Shown here: positions 1 through 6,906 of the stretch, one piece after another
How positions within the stretch are numbered: the first letter of the stretch is position 1
Layout: every line of letters starts with the position of its first letter
Assembly (NCBI GenBank): GCA_002254285.1
Contig: NIUZ01000014.1
Coordinates: forward strand, 1-22,021
Length of the DNA stretch: 22,021 bases
Direction of reading: 5' to 3'
Origin: Bacteroidetes bacterium 4572_112
Lineage (GTDB): Bacteria; Bacteroidota; Bacteroidia; Bacteroidales; UBA1556
Made by a program: the position numbers and the translations under genes
The notes under the pieces: generated by a model
What the model was told of the DNA's origin: nothing
Databases searched by the model: none
What the model saw: only the letters and a program-made list of their open reading frames with translations

Positions 1-147
1 TTCAATATCAAAAATAATCTCTTCAGAACTTTTTCCATTTCCAAAATGAAATTTTAGCCTATCGAGATAGCTTCTTAATTCCTTATGAGCATCTTCGTCT
101 ATATTGAAAATTACGCCGTTTATATTTACTCTTATATTGTTTTTCAT
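1..147 (-). CDS. PspC-domain-like protein, N-terminal fragment
   Basis: Only the first 49 codons lie in the window; the gene continues past base 1. The ATG is at 145-147, preceded on the minus strand by AAGGGAAAT, one of the few purine-rich ribosome-binding-like sequences here. The peptide opens MKNNIRVNINGVIFNIDEDA and goes on with a segment like LRSYLDRLKFHF and then EEIIFDIE. This pattern is typical of the N-terminal region of Bacteroidota PspC-domain proteins, where a short beta hairpin and a DIE(A)RI motif precede the membrane-bound PspC part. It starts 26 bases after the stop of the PadR-type gene, so the two very likely form one operon, an arrangement common in this phylum. Family assignment is by recognition of the N-terminus only; the membrane segments are not visible, so a related envelope-stress protein is possible. 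Confidence 0.65.
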   Translation of the reverse strand, partial: MKNNIRVNINGVIFNIDEDAHKELRSYLDRLKFHFGNGKSSEEIIFDIE

Positions 148-173
148 AACTTTACTATTTCCCTTTTAATTTT

Positions 174-497
174 CTATTTTAATAATAATTCTATAGCTTC
201 CGACATTTCTCTCCAACCGGCTTTCAACTGAATGAAAGTATTTTTACCTATTTCAGTTATTGTATAATATTTGCGTGGCGGACCAGATTTTGATTCCTCC
301 CACCTATATTCTAACATACCTTCATTTTTGAGCCTTGTTAGCAAAGGATATAATGTACCTTCTACCACAAGTAGTTTTGACTCCTTAAGTTGAGAAATTA
401 TGTCAGAAGCATAGACCTCTTTCTTTGAAATGATACTTAGTATCACCATTTCAAGAATGCCCTTCTTCATTTGTGCTTTTGTTTTCTCTATATTCAT
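174..497 (-). CDS. PadR-family transcriptional repressor
   Basis: A 107-residue winged-helix protein of typical size for short (PadR-s1) regulators. Residues 1-20 (MNIEKTKAQMKKGILEMVIL) match the opening helix of the family, EGTLYPLLTRL near residues 46-56 is the recognition-helix signature, and PPRKYYTIT near residues 74-82 is the wing. The C-terminal helix forms the dimer interface. I chose the ATG at 495-497: an upstream in-frame start at 542 adds 15 residues rich in Ile/Tyr/Lys that do not fit the family. PadR proteins usually repress their own operon and an adjacent membrane or transporter gene; here the adjacent gene is the PspC-like gene. A twin AGTACT motif inside its promoter is a plausible self-operator. 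The inducing signal cannot be read from sequence. Confidence 0.88.
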   Translation of the reverse strand: MNIEKTKAQMKKGILEMVILSIISKKEVYASDIISQLKESKLLVVEGTLYPLLTRLKNEGMLEYRWEESKSGPPRKYYTITEIGKNTFIQLKAGWREMSEAIELLLK

Positions 498-582
498 CTT
501 ATCTATTTTATAATATTTATATAATCCTATATTGCAAATCAACTCGAGTAAATGACCATGCCCTATTTGGATTATTGCGATG

Positions 583-614
583 CAAAGTAAACACTTTTTT
601 TAGTACTATGCAAA
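583..614 (-). promoter_or_regulatory. Predicted promoter of padR-pspC operon
   Basis: On the minus strand TTTG (611-614) is followed after 20 bases by TTACTTTG (583-590). This is close to the Bacteroidetes consensus TTTG-N19-TAnnTTTG, with one mismatch in the -7 box. Transcription would start near 576, giving a leader of about 80 bases before the ATG at 497. Confidence 0.45.
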
Positions 615-624
615 ACAAAGTACT
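602..624. promoter_or_regulatory. Candidate PadR operator (twin AGTACT)
   Basis: Two copies of the self-complementary hexamer AGTACT lie at 602-607 and 619-624, separated by 11 bases, so their centres are 17 bp apart. They overlap the -33 element of the padR promoter. Several PadR proteins bind paired GTAC- or ATGT-type half sites, so this is a reasonable autoregulatory operator. The hexamer itself is not rare in AT-rich DNA; the pairing and the position are the evidence. Confidence 0.35.
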
Positions 625-1042
625 GATTAATCTATAATATTTATTAAAATACAATACTATATTTTTATAAAGAATTGTTACACAACTATATATCATGCAG
701 AATATTTGTAAAATATTTTTTAATTACTTATGTTTTTACTAAAATTATTGATAATAAAGATGTAATATTTCAGATAATACGTTTAAATCTCTAAACATTT
801 CGCACTATTTCATGCCCAAAAAACATTAATTGTTCTCCTTAATAATTAATAATTATTATATCCCATTATTCTATCAATTGCGATATATCAAGTGTATTTT
901 GAATTATGATGCGTAGTTCTGTTTAAGGAATAACAATAAGTAAATTACATTTGTTCAAGAATTAACAGAAGAAAATTAATGTTAATTACAAAGACTTTGT
1001 TTTATGAAAGGTGAGCTGATAACTTACCAAGGTTTGTGTTTT
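625..1042. other. AT-rich intergenic region, no gene seen
   Basis: This stretch has no open reading frame with family resemblance and is very AT-rich, with poly-A/T runs and imperfect AATAATTAATAATTATTA-type palindromes near 840-860. Its right end may carry the body of a small RNA that ends at the terminator at 1043-1080. A short hairpin, GGTGAG (1010-1015) pairing with CTTACC (1023-1028) including one G-U pair, lies just before that terminator. A 43-codon hydrophobic reading frame (1004-1135) overlaps the terminator and is probably not a gene. Confidence 0.4.
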
Positions 1043-1080
1043 TGCCCCTTGATTTTTATAATCTTGGGGCATCTTTTTTT
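1043..1080 (+). terminator. Intrinsic terminator without an upstream gene
   Basis: TGCCCC (1043-1048) pairs with GGGGCA (1066-1071), with an inner GATT/AATC helix (1051-1054 with 1060-1063), and is followed by a run of seven T at 1074-1080. The T run exists only on the plus strand, so it ends rightward transcription. No plus-strand gene precedes it in the window, which suggests an uncharacterised small transcript. Confidence 0.6.
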
Positions 1081-1218
1081 ATATATAAAAACATTTATAT
1101 TATTTTCTAATTTAACCTCTAATTATCAATCATAACTTATTACCAAAACCCATCAAATTGCCAAATAGCTAGGTGCTATATATAATATTTTGAATGTTAG
1201 AGGTTAGCTATATTTTTC

Positions 1219-1226
1219 TATTTTTG
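1219..1226 (+). promoter_or_regulatory. Predicted -7 box of the M4 protease gene
   Basis: TATTTTTG matches the Bacteroidetes -7 consensus TAnnTTTG exactly. The best upstream match is TTAG at 1197-1200 with an 18-base spacer, which is weak. Transcription would start near 1232, leaving a leader of about 30 bases. Confidence 0.4.
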
Positions 1227-1260
1227 TTAAATATACACAATCACAGAAATAATTACAATT

Positions 1261-4200
1261 ATGACAAAAAATTACCTATTAATTATTGTTTCCATTTTTT
1301 TTATGGTGAACAATTACGCCCAGAGTTTTTATGGTGCGCAGGCCGATAAGATACTGAAAGGCAGTAGCGAAATCCATAGAAATGAGAAAACTGATCAGAT
1401 TGATTATGTTGCATTTAGAGAAGGAAAACAGATTTCTGAAGACAAATTTGAAGACTGGGTAAAGCGCTATTTTCAATTATCAGATAATACAAGTTTGATA
1501 GAAATTAACAGAATTACCGACAAAAACAATCAAACTCATATTCGTTATAAACTAAGTTTTGATTCTTATAAAGTGCATGATGCAATGTTGATAGCGCATA
1601 TAAATAATAATATGGTTTATGCTATTAATGGTAATATACAAATCGATGCACAAGGTAGCTATTCTGCTTCACTAAGCGAGAGTGATGCTTTACAAAAAGC
1701 TATAGATCATATAAATGCAACTAAGTATAAATGGGAAATTCCTTCAGAAAACAATTTTCTAAAAACGTATACAGGAGACAATGAAGCAAGCTTCTACCCT
1801 GTTGCTAAATATGAAATAATAAAAAACAAAAACACAAATACCTATCGCTTAGCATATATTTTCGACATCTACGCTCAAGAACCTATGAGCCGCCAAGATG
1901 TATATGTAGATGCTAATAATGGAGAAATACTATTTGTAAACAAAACTATACATCATGCAGATGTAGGTGCTACCGCTGCAACAAAGTATAGTGGCCTTAG
2001 AGATATGATTACAGATTCTTTTAATGGTTCATTTCGCTTGAGAGAAAGTGGAAGAGGATTAGGAATTGAAACTTATGACCTTAATAATGCCACAACTTAT
2101 AGTGGAGCTGTAGATTTTATTGATACCGATAATTATTGGAATAATATAAATACAGAGCAAGATGAAATTGCAGCAGATGCCCATTGGGGTATGGAAATGA
2201 CTTACGATTATTATTTTGTTCGTCATAATAGAAACAGTATTGATGGAAATGGCTTCAAATTAGTATCATATGTACATTACGACAATAATTACGTAAATGC
2301 ATTTTGGAATGGCCAGTTTATGACATTTGGAGATGGTAATACAACTTATGGTCCTTTAGTAGCTCTTGATATTGTTGGCCATGAAATAACTCACGGACTT
2401 ACTTCAAACACTGCCAACCTTGATTATCAAGATGAATCAGGAGCAATGAATGAAGCTTTTAGTGATATCTTTGGTAACTCAATAGAGGCATATGCAAAAC
2501 CAAATGTTGCAAGTTGGGAATTAGGTGAAGATATTGGTGTTGCTTTGCGTGATATGTCGAATCCTAAATTAAAAGGTGATCCTGATACATATTTAGGAAC
2601 AAACTACTATATTGGCACTGCAGATAATGGTGGAGTTCATACAAATAGTGGTGTGCTTAACTATATTTATTACTTAATGAGTGATGGTGGCATAGGCACA
2701 AATGATAATAATGACGCATATAATGTTAATGGTGTAAGTATTGATACTGCAGGAGCTATTGCATTCCGAACACTTACTGTTTATCTTACAAACACTTCAA
2801 ATTATGCCGATGCAAGATTTTATTTTATTAAATCAGCTATTGACTTATATGGAGCATGCTCTAATCCTGTAAAAACTACTACAAATGCTTTTTATGCAGC
2901 AGGAATTGGCGCTGCTTATCAAGCGGGTGTTTCTGCTAGTTTTTCTGCTGAAGTTCAAAATTTCTGTCAACCTACTGCTACAGTAAACTTCAGTAATTTA
3001 AGTAATAATGGTATCAGTTTTATATGGGATTTTGGTGATGGCAGTACAAGTACAGCTTTTAACCCTACTCATGATTACCTTAATTTTGGAAGCTATGCTG
3101 TTAAACTAATTACTGATGGTGGAAGCTGTGGTGCTGACACTACTCAAATTGATGGATTTATTTCTGTTGATGCTTCTAACCCTTGTATTTCATATATGCC
3201 TAGTAGTGGTTCTCAAACTATTACTACTTGCATGGGAACATTATACGATGATGGTGGTACTGGCGAATATTCAGATAACACTAATGTAACAACAACACTT
3301 TCACCAACTGGAGCAACTTCTGTTACCCTTAATTTTACACAATTCGGTTTCGAATCAGGATATGATTATCTTAAGATATATGATGGCCCAACTTCTAGCT
3401 CAACATTAATTGGAAGTTACGATGGTAATAATCTACCAAATGGAGGAACTATAACTTCTACAGGTGGAAGTATTACTTTGGTTCAGCAAACTGATCAAAT
3501 GGTAACAGATGATGGTTTTGTTGCAAGCTGGCAATGTCAGTTTGTTGCTGCAGCTCCTGTTTCTGCTTTTAGTACAAGTGATACAAATAATTGTACTGGT
3601 ATGGTTTCTTTTACAAACTCAACTATAAACGGACCTACAAGCTATTTATGGGATTTTGGTGATGGGAATACATCTACTATGCAAAACCCTACACATAATT
3701 ATACTCTAAATGGTATTTATACTGTAAGTCTTAGCACATCTAATGCATACGGTAGCGATCAACTTACAAAAACAAATTACATTATCATAAACAAGCCTAG
3801 TACACCATCTGTACAATCGGTTTCGCAATGTAATACTGGTAGCGTACAATTATCGGCTTATGCCAACGGACTTGTTAAATGGTTTGCTAGCCAAACATCT
3901 AATACATTACTAGATACAGGTGTTGTATTTACAACTCCTAACTTAAGCCAAACTACATCATATTGGGTAGAAAACGCAATTGAAAAGGTATCACAAACTG
4001 GCGGTATGACTGCTACAACAACAAATGGCGGTATACTTGCTTATGACCAAGGTTTGATTTTTGATGTTTATAAATCATCAAAATTAATTAGCGTAAAAGT
4101 TTATACATTATCTTCTGGTAATACTACAATTAAACTTCTTAATTCTGGAGGAACAACATTGCAAAGTAAAAATGTATCTTTAGTTAGTGGTTGGAATACT

Positions 4201-4656
4201 GTTATATTAGACTTTGATTTACCTATTGCAAACGACTTACAACTACAAGGAAAAGATCTTTGGAGACATAATTCAGGCATAAATTATCCTTATACTATTC
4301 CTGGAATTTTAAGTATTAATAAAAGCAGTGCTTCTTCTACTCCTTTAAATTATTATTACTATTTCTACGAATGGGAAGTAAAAGAAAATGCTTGCTATAG
4401 TGATAGAGTTGAGATTACAGCATTTATTAATACAGCTGCTCCTGTTGCTGATTTTACACTTAGTAATAACGACCCTTATGTAAGTTTTACAAATAATTCT
4501 CAGAATAATGGTAATGTAAATTGGGATTTTGGTGATCAATTGACTAACGATACCTTGCATGAGCTCGCTACCGAAGGGGAAAACTTATTTAGCCAATTTT
4601 TTGGCAACACCGTTGGACTGGTCGAATTTCGTAAAGGAAAACTCAACAATAAATAA
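1261..4656 (+). CDS. Secreted M4 (thermolysin-like) metallopeptidase with PKD and CUB domains
   Basis: An 1131-residue exported zinc endopeptidase. Residues 1-20 are a signal peptide ending NNYAQ. An FTP/PepSY-type propeptide spans about 50-230, and the M4 catalytic domain about 240-560. Zinc ligands H374 and H378 with catalytic E375 are in HEITH; the third ligand E398 in GAMNEAFSD sits 20 residues later, as in thermolysin; H460 in GGVHTNSG matches thermolysin H231. All catalytic residues are present. Accessory modules follow: PKD (about 570-640, WDFGDGS), CUB-like (about 641-760, with YDYLKIYDG), a second PKD (764-845), an Ig-like segment (848-907), a beta-rich domain (910-1057) and the start of a third PKD. 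That PKD stops at WDFGD (1088-1092) and changes to an unrelated 39-residue tail. The usual type IX secretion sorting domain is not visible. Likely role: extracellular protein degradation. A stem-loop terminator follows. Confidence 0.93.
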   Translation: MTKNYLLIIVSIFFMVNNYAQSFYGAQADKILKGSSEIHRNEKTDQIDYVAFREGKQISEDKFEDWVKRYFQLSDNTSLIEINRITDKNNQTHIRYKLSFDSYKVHDAMLIAHINNNMVYAINGNIQIDAQGSYSASLSESDALQKAIDHINATKYKWEIPSENNFLKTYTGDNEASFYPVAKYEIIKNKNTNTYRLAYIFDIYAQEPMSRQDVYVDANNGEILFVNKTIHHADVGATAATKYSGLRDMITDSFNGSFRLRESGRGLGIETYDLNNATTYSGAVDFIDTDNYWNNINTEQDEIAADAHWGMEMTYDYYFVRHNRNSIDGNGFKLVSYVHYDNNYVNAFWNGQFMTFGDGNTTYGPLVALDIVGHEITHGLTSNTANLDYQDESGAMNEAFSDIFGNSIEAYAKPNVASWELGEDIGVALRDMSNPKLKGDPDTYLGTNYYIGTADNGGVHTNSGVLNYIYYLMSDGGIGTNDNNDAYNVNGVSIDTAGAIAFRTLTVYLTNTSNYADARFYFIKSAIDLYGACSNPVKTTTNAFYAAGIGAAYQAGVSASFSAEVQNFCQPTATVNFSNLSNNGISFIWDFGDGSTSTAFNPTHDYLNFGSYAVKLITDGGSCGADTTQIDGFISVDASNPCISYMPSSGSQTITTCMGTLYDDGGTGEYSDNTNVTTTLSPTGATSVTLNFTQFGFESGYDYLKIYDGPTSSSTLIGSYDGNNLPNGGTITSTGGSITLVQQTDQMVTDDGFVASWQCQFVAAAPVSAFSTSDTNNCTGMVSFTNSTINGPTSYLWDFGDGNTSTMQNPTHNYTLNGIYTVSLSTSNAYGSDQLTKTNYIIINKPSTPSVQSVSQCNTGSVQLSAYANGLVKWFASQTSNTLLDTGVVFTTPNLSQTTSYWVENAIEKVSQTGGMTATTTNGGILAYDQGLIFDVYKSSKLISVKVYTLSSGNTTIKLLNSGGTTLQSKNVSLVSGWNTVILDFDLPIANDLQLQGKDLWRHNSGINYPYTIPGILSINKSSASSTPLNYYYYFYEWEVKENACYSDRVEITAFINTAAPVADFTLSNNDPYVSFTNNSQNNGNVNWDFGDQLTNDTLHELATEGENLFSQFFGNTVGLVEFRKGKLNNK

Positions 4657-4662
4657 TTATTA

Positions 4663-4706
4663 GCCCAGAATAGTAATATCTTTGATGTCATATTCTGGGC
4701 ATTTTT
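4663..4706 (+). terminator. Intrinsic terminator after the M4 protease gene
   Basis: GCCCAGAATA (4663-4672) pairs perfectly with TATTCTGGGC (4691-4700) around an 18-base loop, followed by ATTTTTAT. It lies 6 bases after the protease stop codon and separates that gene from guaD. Confidence 0.85.
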
Positions 4707-4730
4707 ATGCCTTGTAAAAACTAGTATAAT

Positions 4731-5186
4731 ATGATGACAAAAGAAGAATTCATGCAAAAAGCCATTGACTTGGCTAGTGAAAATGTAAAGAGTGGAAATG
4801 GTGGACCTTTTGGAGCTATAATAGTGAAAAATGGTGAAATTATTGCCACTGGTGTAAATAATGTAACTACATATAACGACCCCACTGCACATGCTGAAGT
4901 TACGGCTATCCGTAATGCCTGCAAAGAGCTTAATACTTTTCAGCTGGATGATTGTGAAATATACTCTAGCTGTGAGCCATGCCCTATGTGCTTAGGAGCA
5001 ATATATTGGGCACGCCCAAAGGCCTTATACTTTGCTGCGGATAAAGATGATGCTGCCGAAGTTGGTTTCGATGATTCTTTTCTTGATTATAATAGCCGAA
5101 GCATTGCCACAGAGATAATTAAAATGGAAACTAAAACCCAACCATTTATCGACTGGAAAAACTCGGAATTTAGTGTGGAATATTAG
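4731..5186 (+). CDS. guaD: Guanine deaminase (cytidine-deaminase fold)
   Basis: This 151-residue enzyme hydrolyses guanine to xanthine and ammonia in purine salvage and belongs to the small bacterial GuaD group, not the large amidohydrolase guanine deaminases. Zinc ligands are H54 in HAEV, C84 and C87 in CEPCPMC, and E56 is the proton shuttle. The stretches GGPFGAIIVK, NDPTAHAEVTAIR and PCPMCLGAIYWARPKA closely resemble Bacillus subtilis GuaD as I recall it, and the length is similar (about 156 there). The C-terminal EY ending also fits that group. Codons 1 and 2 are both ATG, so the start may be 4731 or 4734. It directly follows a terminator, so it should have its own promoter, though none is obvious in the 30 bases before it. 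A broader nucleoside-deaminase specificity cannot be excluded. Confidence 0.88.
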   Translation: MMTKEEFMQKAIDLASENVKSGNGGPFGAIIVKNGEIIATGVNNVTTYNDPTAHAEVTAIRNACKELNTFQLDDCEIYSSCEPCPMCLGAIYWARPKALYFAADKDDAAEVGFDDSFLDYNSRSIATEIIKMETKTQPFIDWKNSEFSVEY

Positions 5187-5365
5187 TTTTAATTATTAAG
5201 GCTTAATTATTAATGGTTAATTGCTTGGCTTTCTTGCGTTCTTTTATTGAAATTCTTAAATTAATCAGCCTCATGTATTTCTATATCAATGACTATCTGG
5301 GCTTAATTTTCAATTCTTAATTCTCAATTTAGAAACCTTCACTCTTCACCTTTCTCCCTTCTCCC

Positions 5366-6589
5366 TTATCTAAAGGCTGCCAACATAAGGTTCAAATCTT
5401 GGAAATGCATTCCGTATTGTTCGGCAATATTTCTAAAGGTAAGTTTTCCATTATAGATATATGCACCAGCTCTAATTCTTTCGTCATTAATAATTAACTG
5501 GTTAAGACCACCTTCGTCAAACATACGAATTAGGAATGGTGCAAAATAATTGCTCAGTGCATAAGAAGAAGTATGAGGTGTACGTGATGATATATTAGGA
5601 ACGCAATAATGTGTTACACCATGTTTTTTGAATACAGGCTTATCGTGATTAGTCACTCTCGAAGTTTCGACACAGCCACCTTTATCAATGCTTACATCTA
5701 TAATTACGGAACCTTCCTTCATGCCTTCAACCATTTCCTCAGTAACCACTGGAGCAGAATTTCCATCTTTAAGATAGATTGCGCCAATAACAACATCAGC
5801 AGTTTTTAAAGCGTTTTTAAGAACATTGGGCTGTACAATAGATGAGTATAAGCTAGCGCCAACATTGCTTTGCAAACGCCTAAGGTCTGTAATTGAATTA
5901 TCGAACATTTTAACCAAAGCACCTAGTCCCAAGGCTGTTTTTGCAGCAGATTCAGCTACAACTCCGGCTCCTAGTATTACAACTTCAGAAGGATTAATGC
6001 CAATAAAACCTCCTAACATCTTCCCTCTTCCCCACTTTGAATCTGCAAGATACGATGATGCAAGTAGAATGGAAGTAGAACCTACAATTTCGGATATAGA
6101 ATGTAAAATAGGATGCTCATTGGTATTATTTCGAATATGCTCATATGACAAAGCTGTAATTCCTTTCTGCATTAATGACCTATAATAGTCTTTGCTTTGT
6201 ACTCTCTCATGCAAAGCAGAAATAATGATAATTCGATTCTTCATCATAGCAATTTCATCCATAGTAGCAGGTGCTACTTTTAGAATAACATCACATTGAA
6301 AAATCTCTTCTGAGTTATCAACAAGTATTGCTCCTGCATCAGCATATTGCTCGTTAGAAAAGCTAGCATTAACACCAGCATCCTTTTCAACGCTAATTTC
6401 AAAACCATTTTCTACCAATAGCGAAACTGCTGATGGTACTATTGCCACACGCTTTTCCTGAAAAGCAATCTCTTTAGGAACGCCAATGCTAAATCTGCTA
6501 GAGTCTTTTTTAATCATAAGTAACTCCTCTTGAGGCATCAACTGTGTCGCCTGCGACATACTCATAAACTGTTTCTTTTGCTTTGCCAT
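5366..6589 (-). CDS. ald: Alanine dehydrogenase
   Basis: A 407-residue cytosolic enzyme that interconverts L-alanine and pyruvate plus ammonia with NAD(H). The AlaDH/PNT N-terminal domain starts at residue 34 (SIGVPKE) and carries the substrate-binding R47. K104 (VILKVAP) and H127 (SALHER) correspond to the conserved active-site lysine and histidine. A Rossmann motif GAGVVA is at 207-212, and D302 in DVSIDKGGCVETS matches the catalytic aspartate region. The HYCVPN and RTPHTSSYALSN stretches are family hallmarks. About 30 extra residues precede the family's usual start (normally near 370 residues in total); the ATG at 6587-6589 fits the promoter seen upstream, so the extension looks real. Closely related NAD(P) transhydrogenase alpha subunits share the fold, but the single complete chain favours alanine dehydrogenase. 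It faces guaD tail to tail, with no clear terminator between them. Confidence 0.9.
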   Translation of the reverse strand: MAKQKKQFMSMSQATQLMPQEELLMIKKDSSRFSIGVPKEIAFQEKRVAIVPSAVSLLVENGFEISVEKDAGVNASFSNEQYADAGAILVDNSEEIFQCDVILKVAPATMDEIAMMKNRIIIISALHERVQSKDYYRSLMQKGITALSYEHIRNNTNEHPILHSISEIVGSTSILLASSYLADSKWGRGKMLGGFIGINPSEVVILGAGVVAESAAKTALGLGALVKMFDNSITDLRRLQSNVGASLYSSIVQPNVLKNALKTADVVIGAIYLKDGNSAPVVTEEMVEGMKEGSVIIDVSIDKGGCVETSRVTNHDKPVFKKHGVTHYCVPNISSRTPHTSSYALSNYFAPFLIRMFDEGGLNQLIINDERIRAGAYIYNGKLTFRNIAEQYGMHFQDLNLMLAAFR

Positions 6590-6611
6590 GCTGCTTTGGT
6601 TTTGATTATGT

Positions 6612-6619
6612 CAAAAATA
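6612..6619 (-). promoter_or_regulatory. Predicted -7 box of ald
   Basis: On the minus strand the sequence reads TATTTTTG, an exact TAnnTTTG match. Transcription would start near 6605, about 16 bases before the ATG. No good -33 TTTG is seen at the usual distance. Confidence 0.4.
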
Positions 6620-6722
6620 AGATAAAAAAGCGTTAGTCTATAATATAAATTGCGTTCTTCTATTGTTTTTATAAATATGGCGAAGCATTATTTATATTTG
6701 GCGAATGAGACAATTCCAAGAT

Positions 6723-6773
6723 AAGCGTCGGCGTCGCTCGAAGCGACACCGACGCTTTAGCATGTATATGCTA
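6723..6773. repeat. GC-rich 35-base hairpin plus adjacent small hairpin
   Basis: AAGCGTCGG (6723-6731) and GTCGCT (6733-6738) pair with AGCGAC (6742-6747) and CCGACGCTT (6749-6757). There is a single C/A mismatch and a three-base loop. Immediately beside it TAGCAT (6758-6763) pairs with ATGCTA (6768-6773). Neither has a T run, so they are not ordinary intrinsic terminators. The element is far more GC-rich than its surroundings and sits between the divergent ald and cca promoters. It could be an extragenic palindrome of REP/MITE type or a protein-binding site. Confidence 0.6.
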
Positions 6774-6870
6774 ACTCAATCCTCTATAGATCCCAAAAAC
6801 ATAAATTATTATCCATATTATAAAGGAATTTTATACTTTTAATTAACTATTAAAAATTATTATATACTTA

Positions 6871-6901
6871 TATGATTATTAAAACAAAAAGGATATTTTT
6901 G
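6871..6901 (+). promoter_or_regulatory. Predicted promoter of cca, implying a leaderless mRNA
   Basis: TATG (6871-6874, one mismatch to TTTG) and TATTTTTG (6894-6901, exact TAnnTTTG) are separated by exactly 19 bases, the Bacteroidetes spacing. The expected start of transcription is around 6906-6909, on the ATG at 6907. Confidence 0.5.
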
Positions 6902-6906
6902 CAGTG

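Noticed and set aside
1004..1135. 43-codon hydrophobic reading frame
   Set aside because: It runs through the terminator stem and T run, has no ribosome-binding signal and shows no family resemblance; the RNA hairpin explains the sequence better.
5187..5365. Terminator between the convergent guaD and ald genes
   Set aside because: TTAATTATTAA occurs twice as a direct repeat and does not form an inverted repeat; no stable stem with a T run was found.
5310..5370. Pyrimidine-rich CTTCACC/TTTCTCCC tract between guaD and ald
   Set aside because: Low-complexity sequence with no stem or T run; similar tracts are common between genes in this phylum, so no function can be supported.
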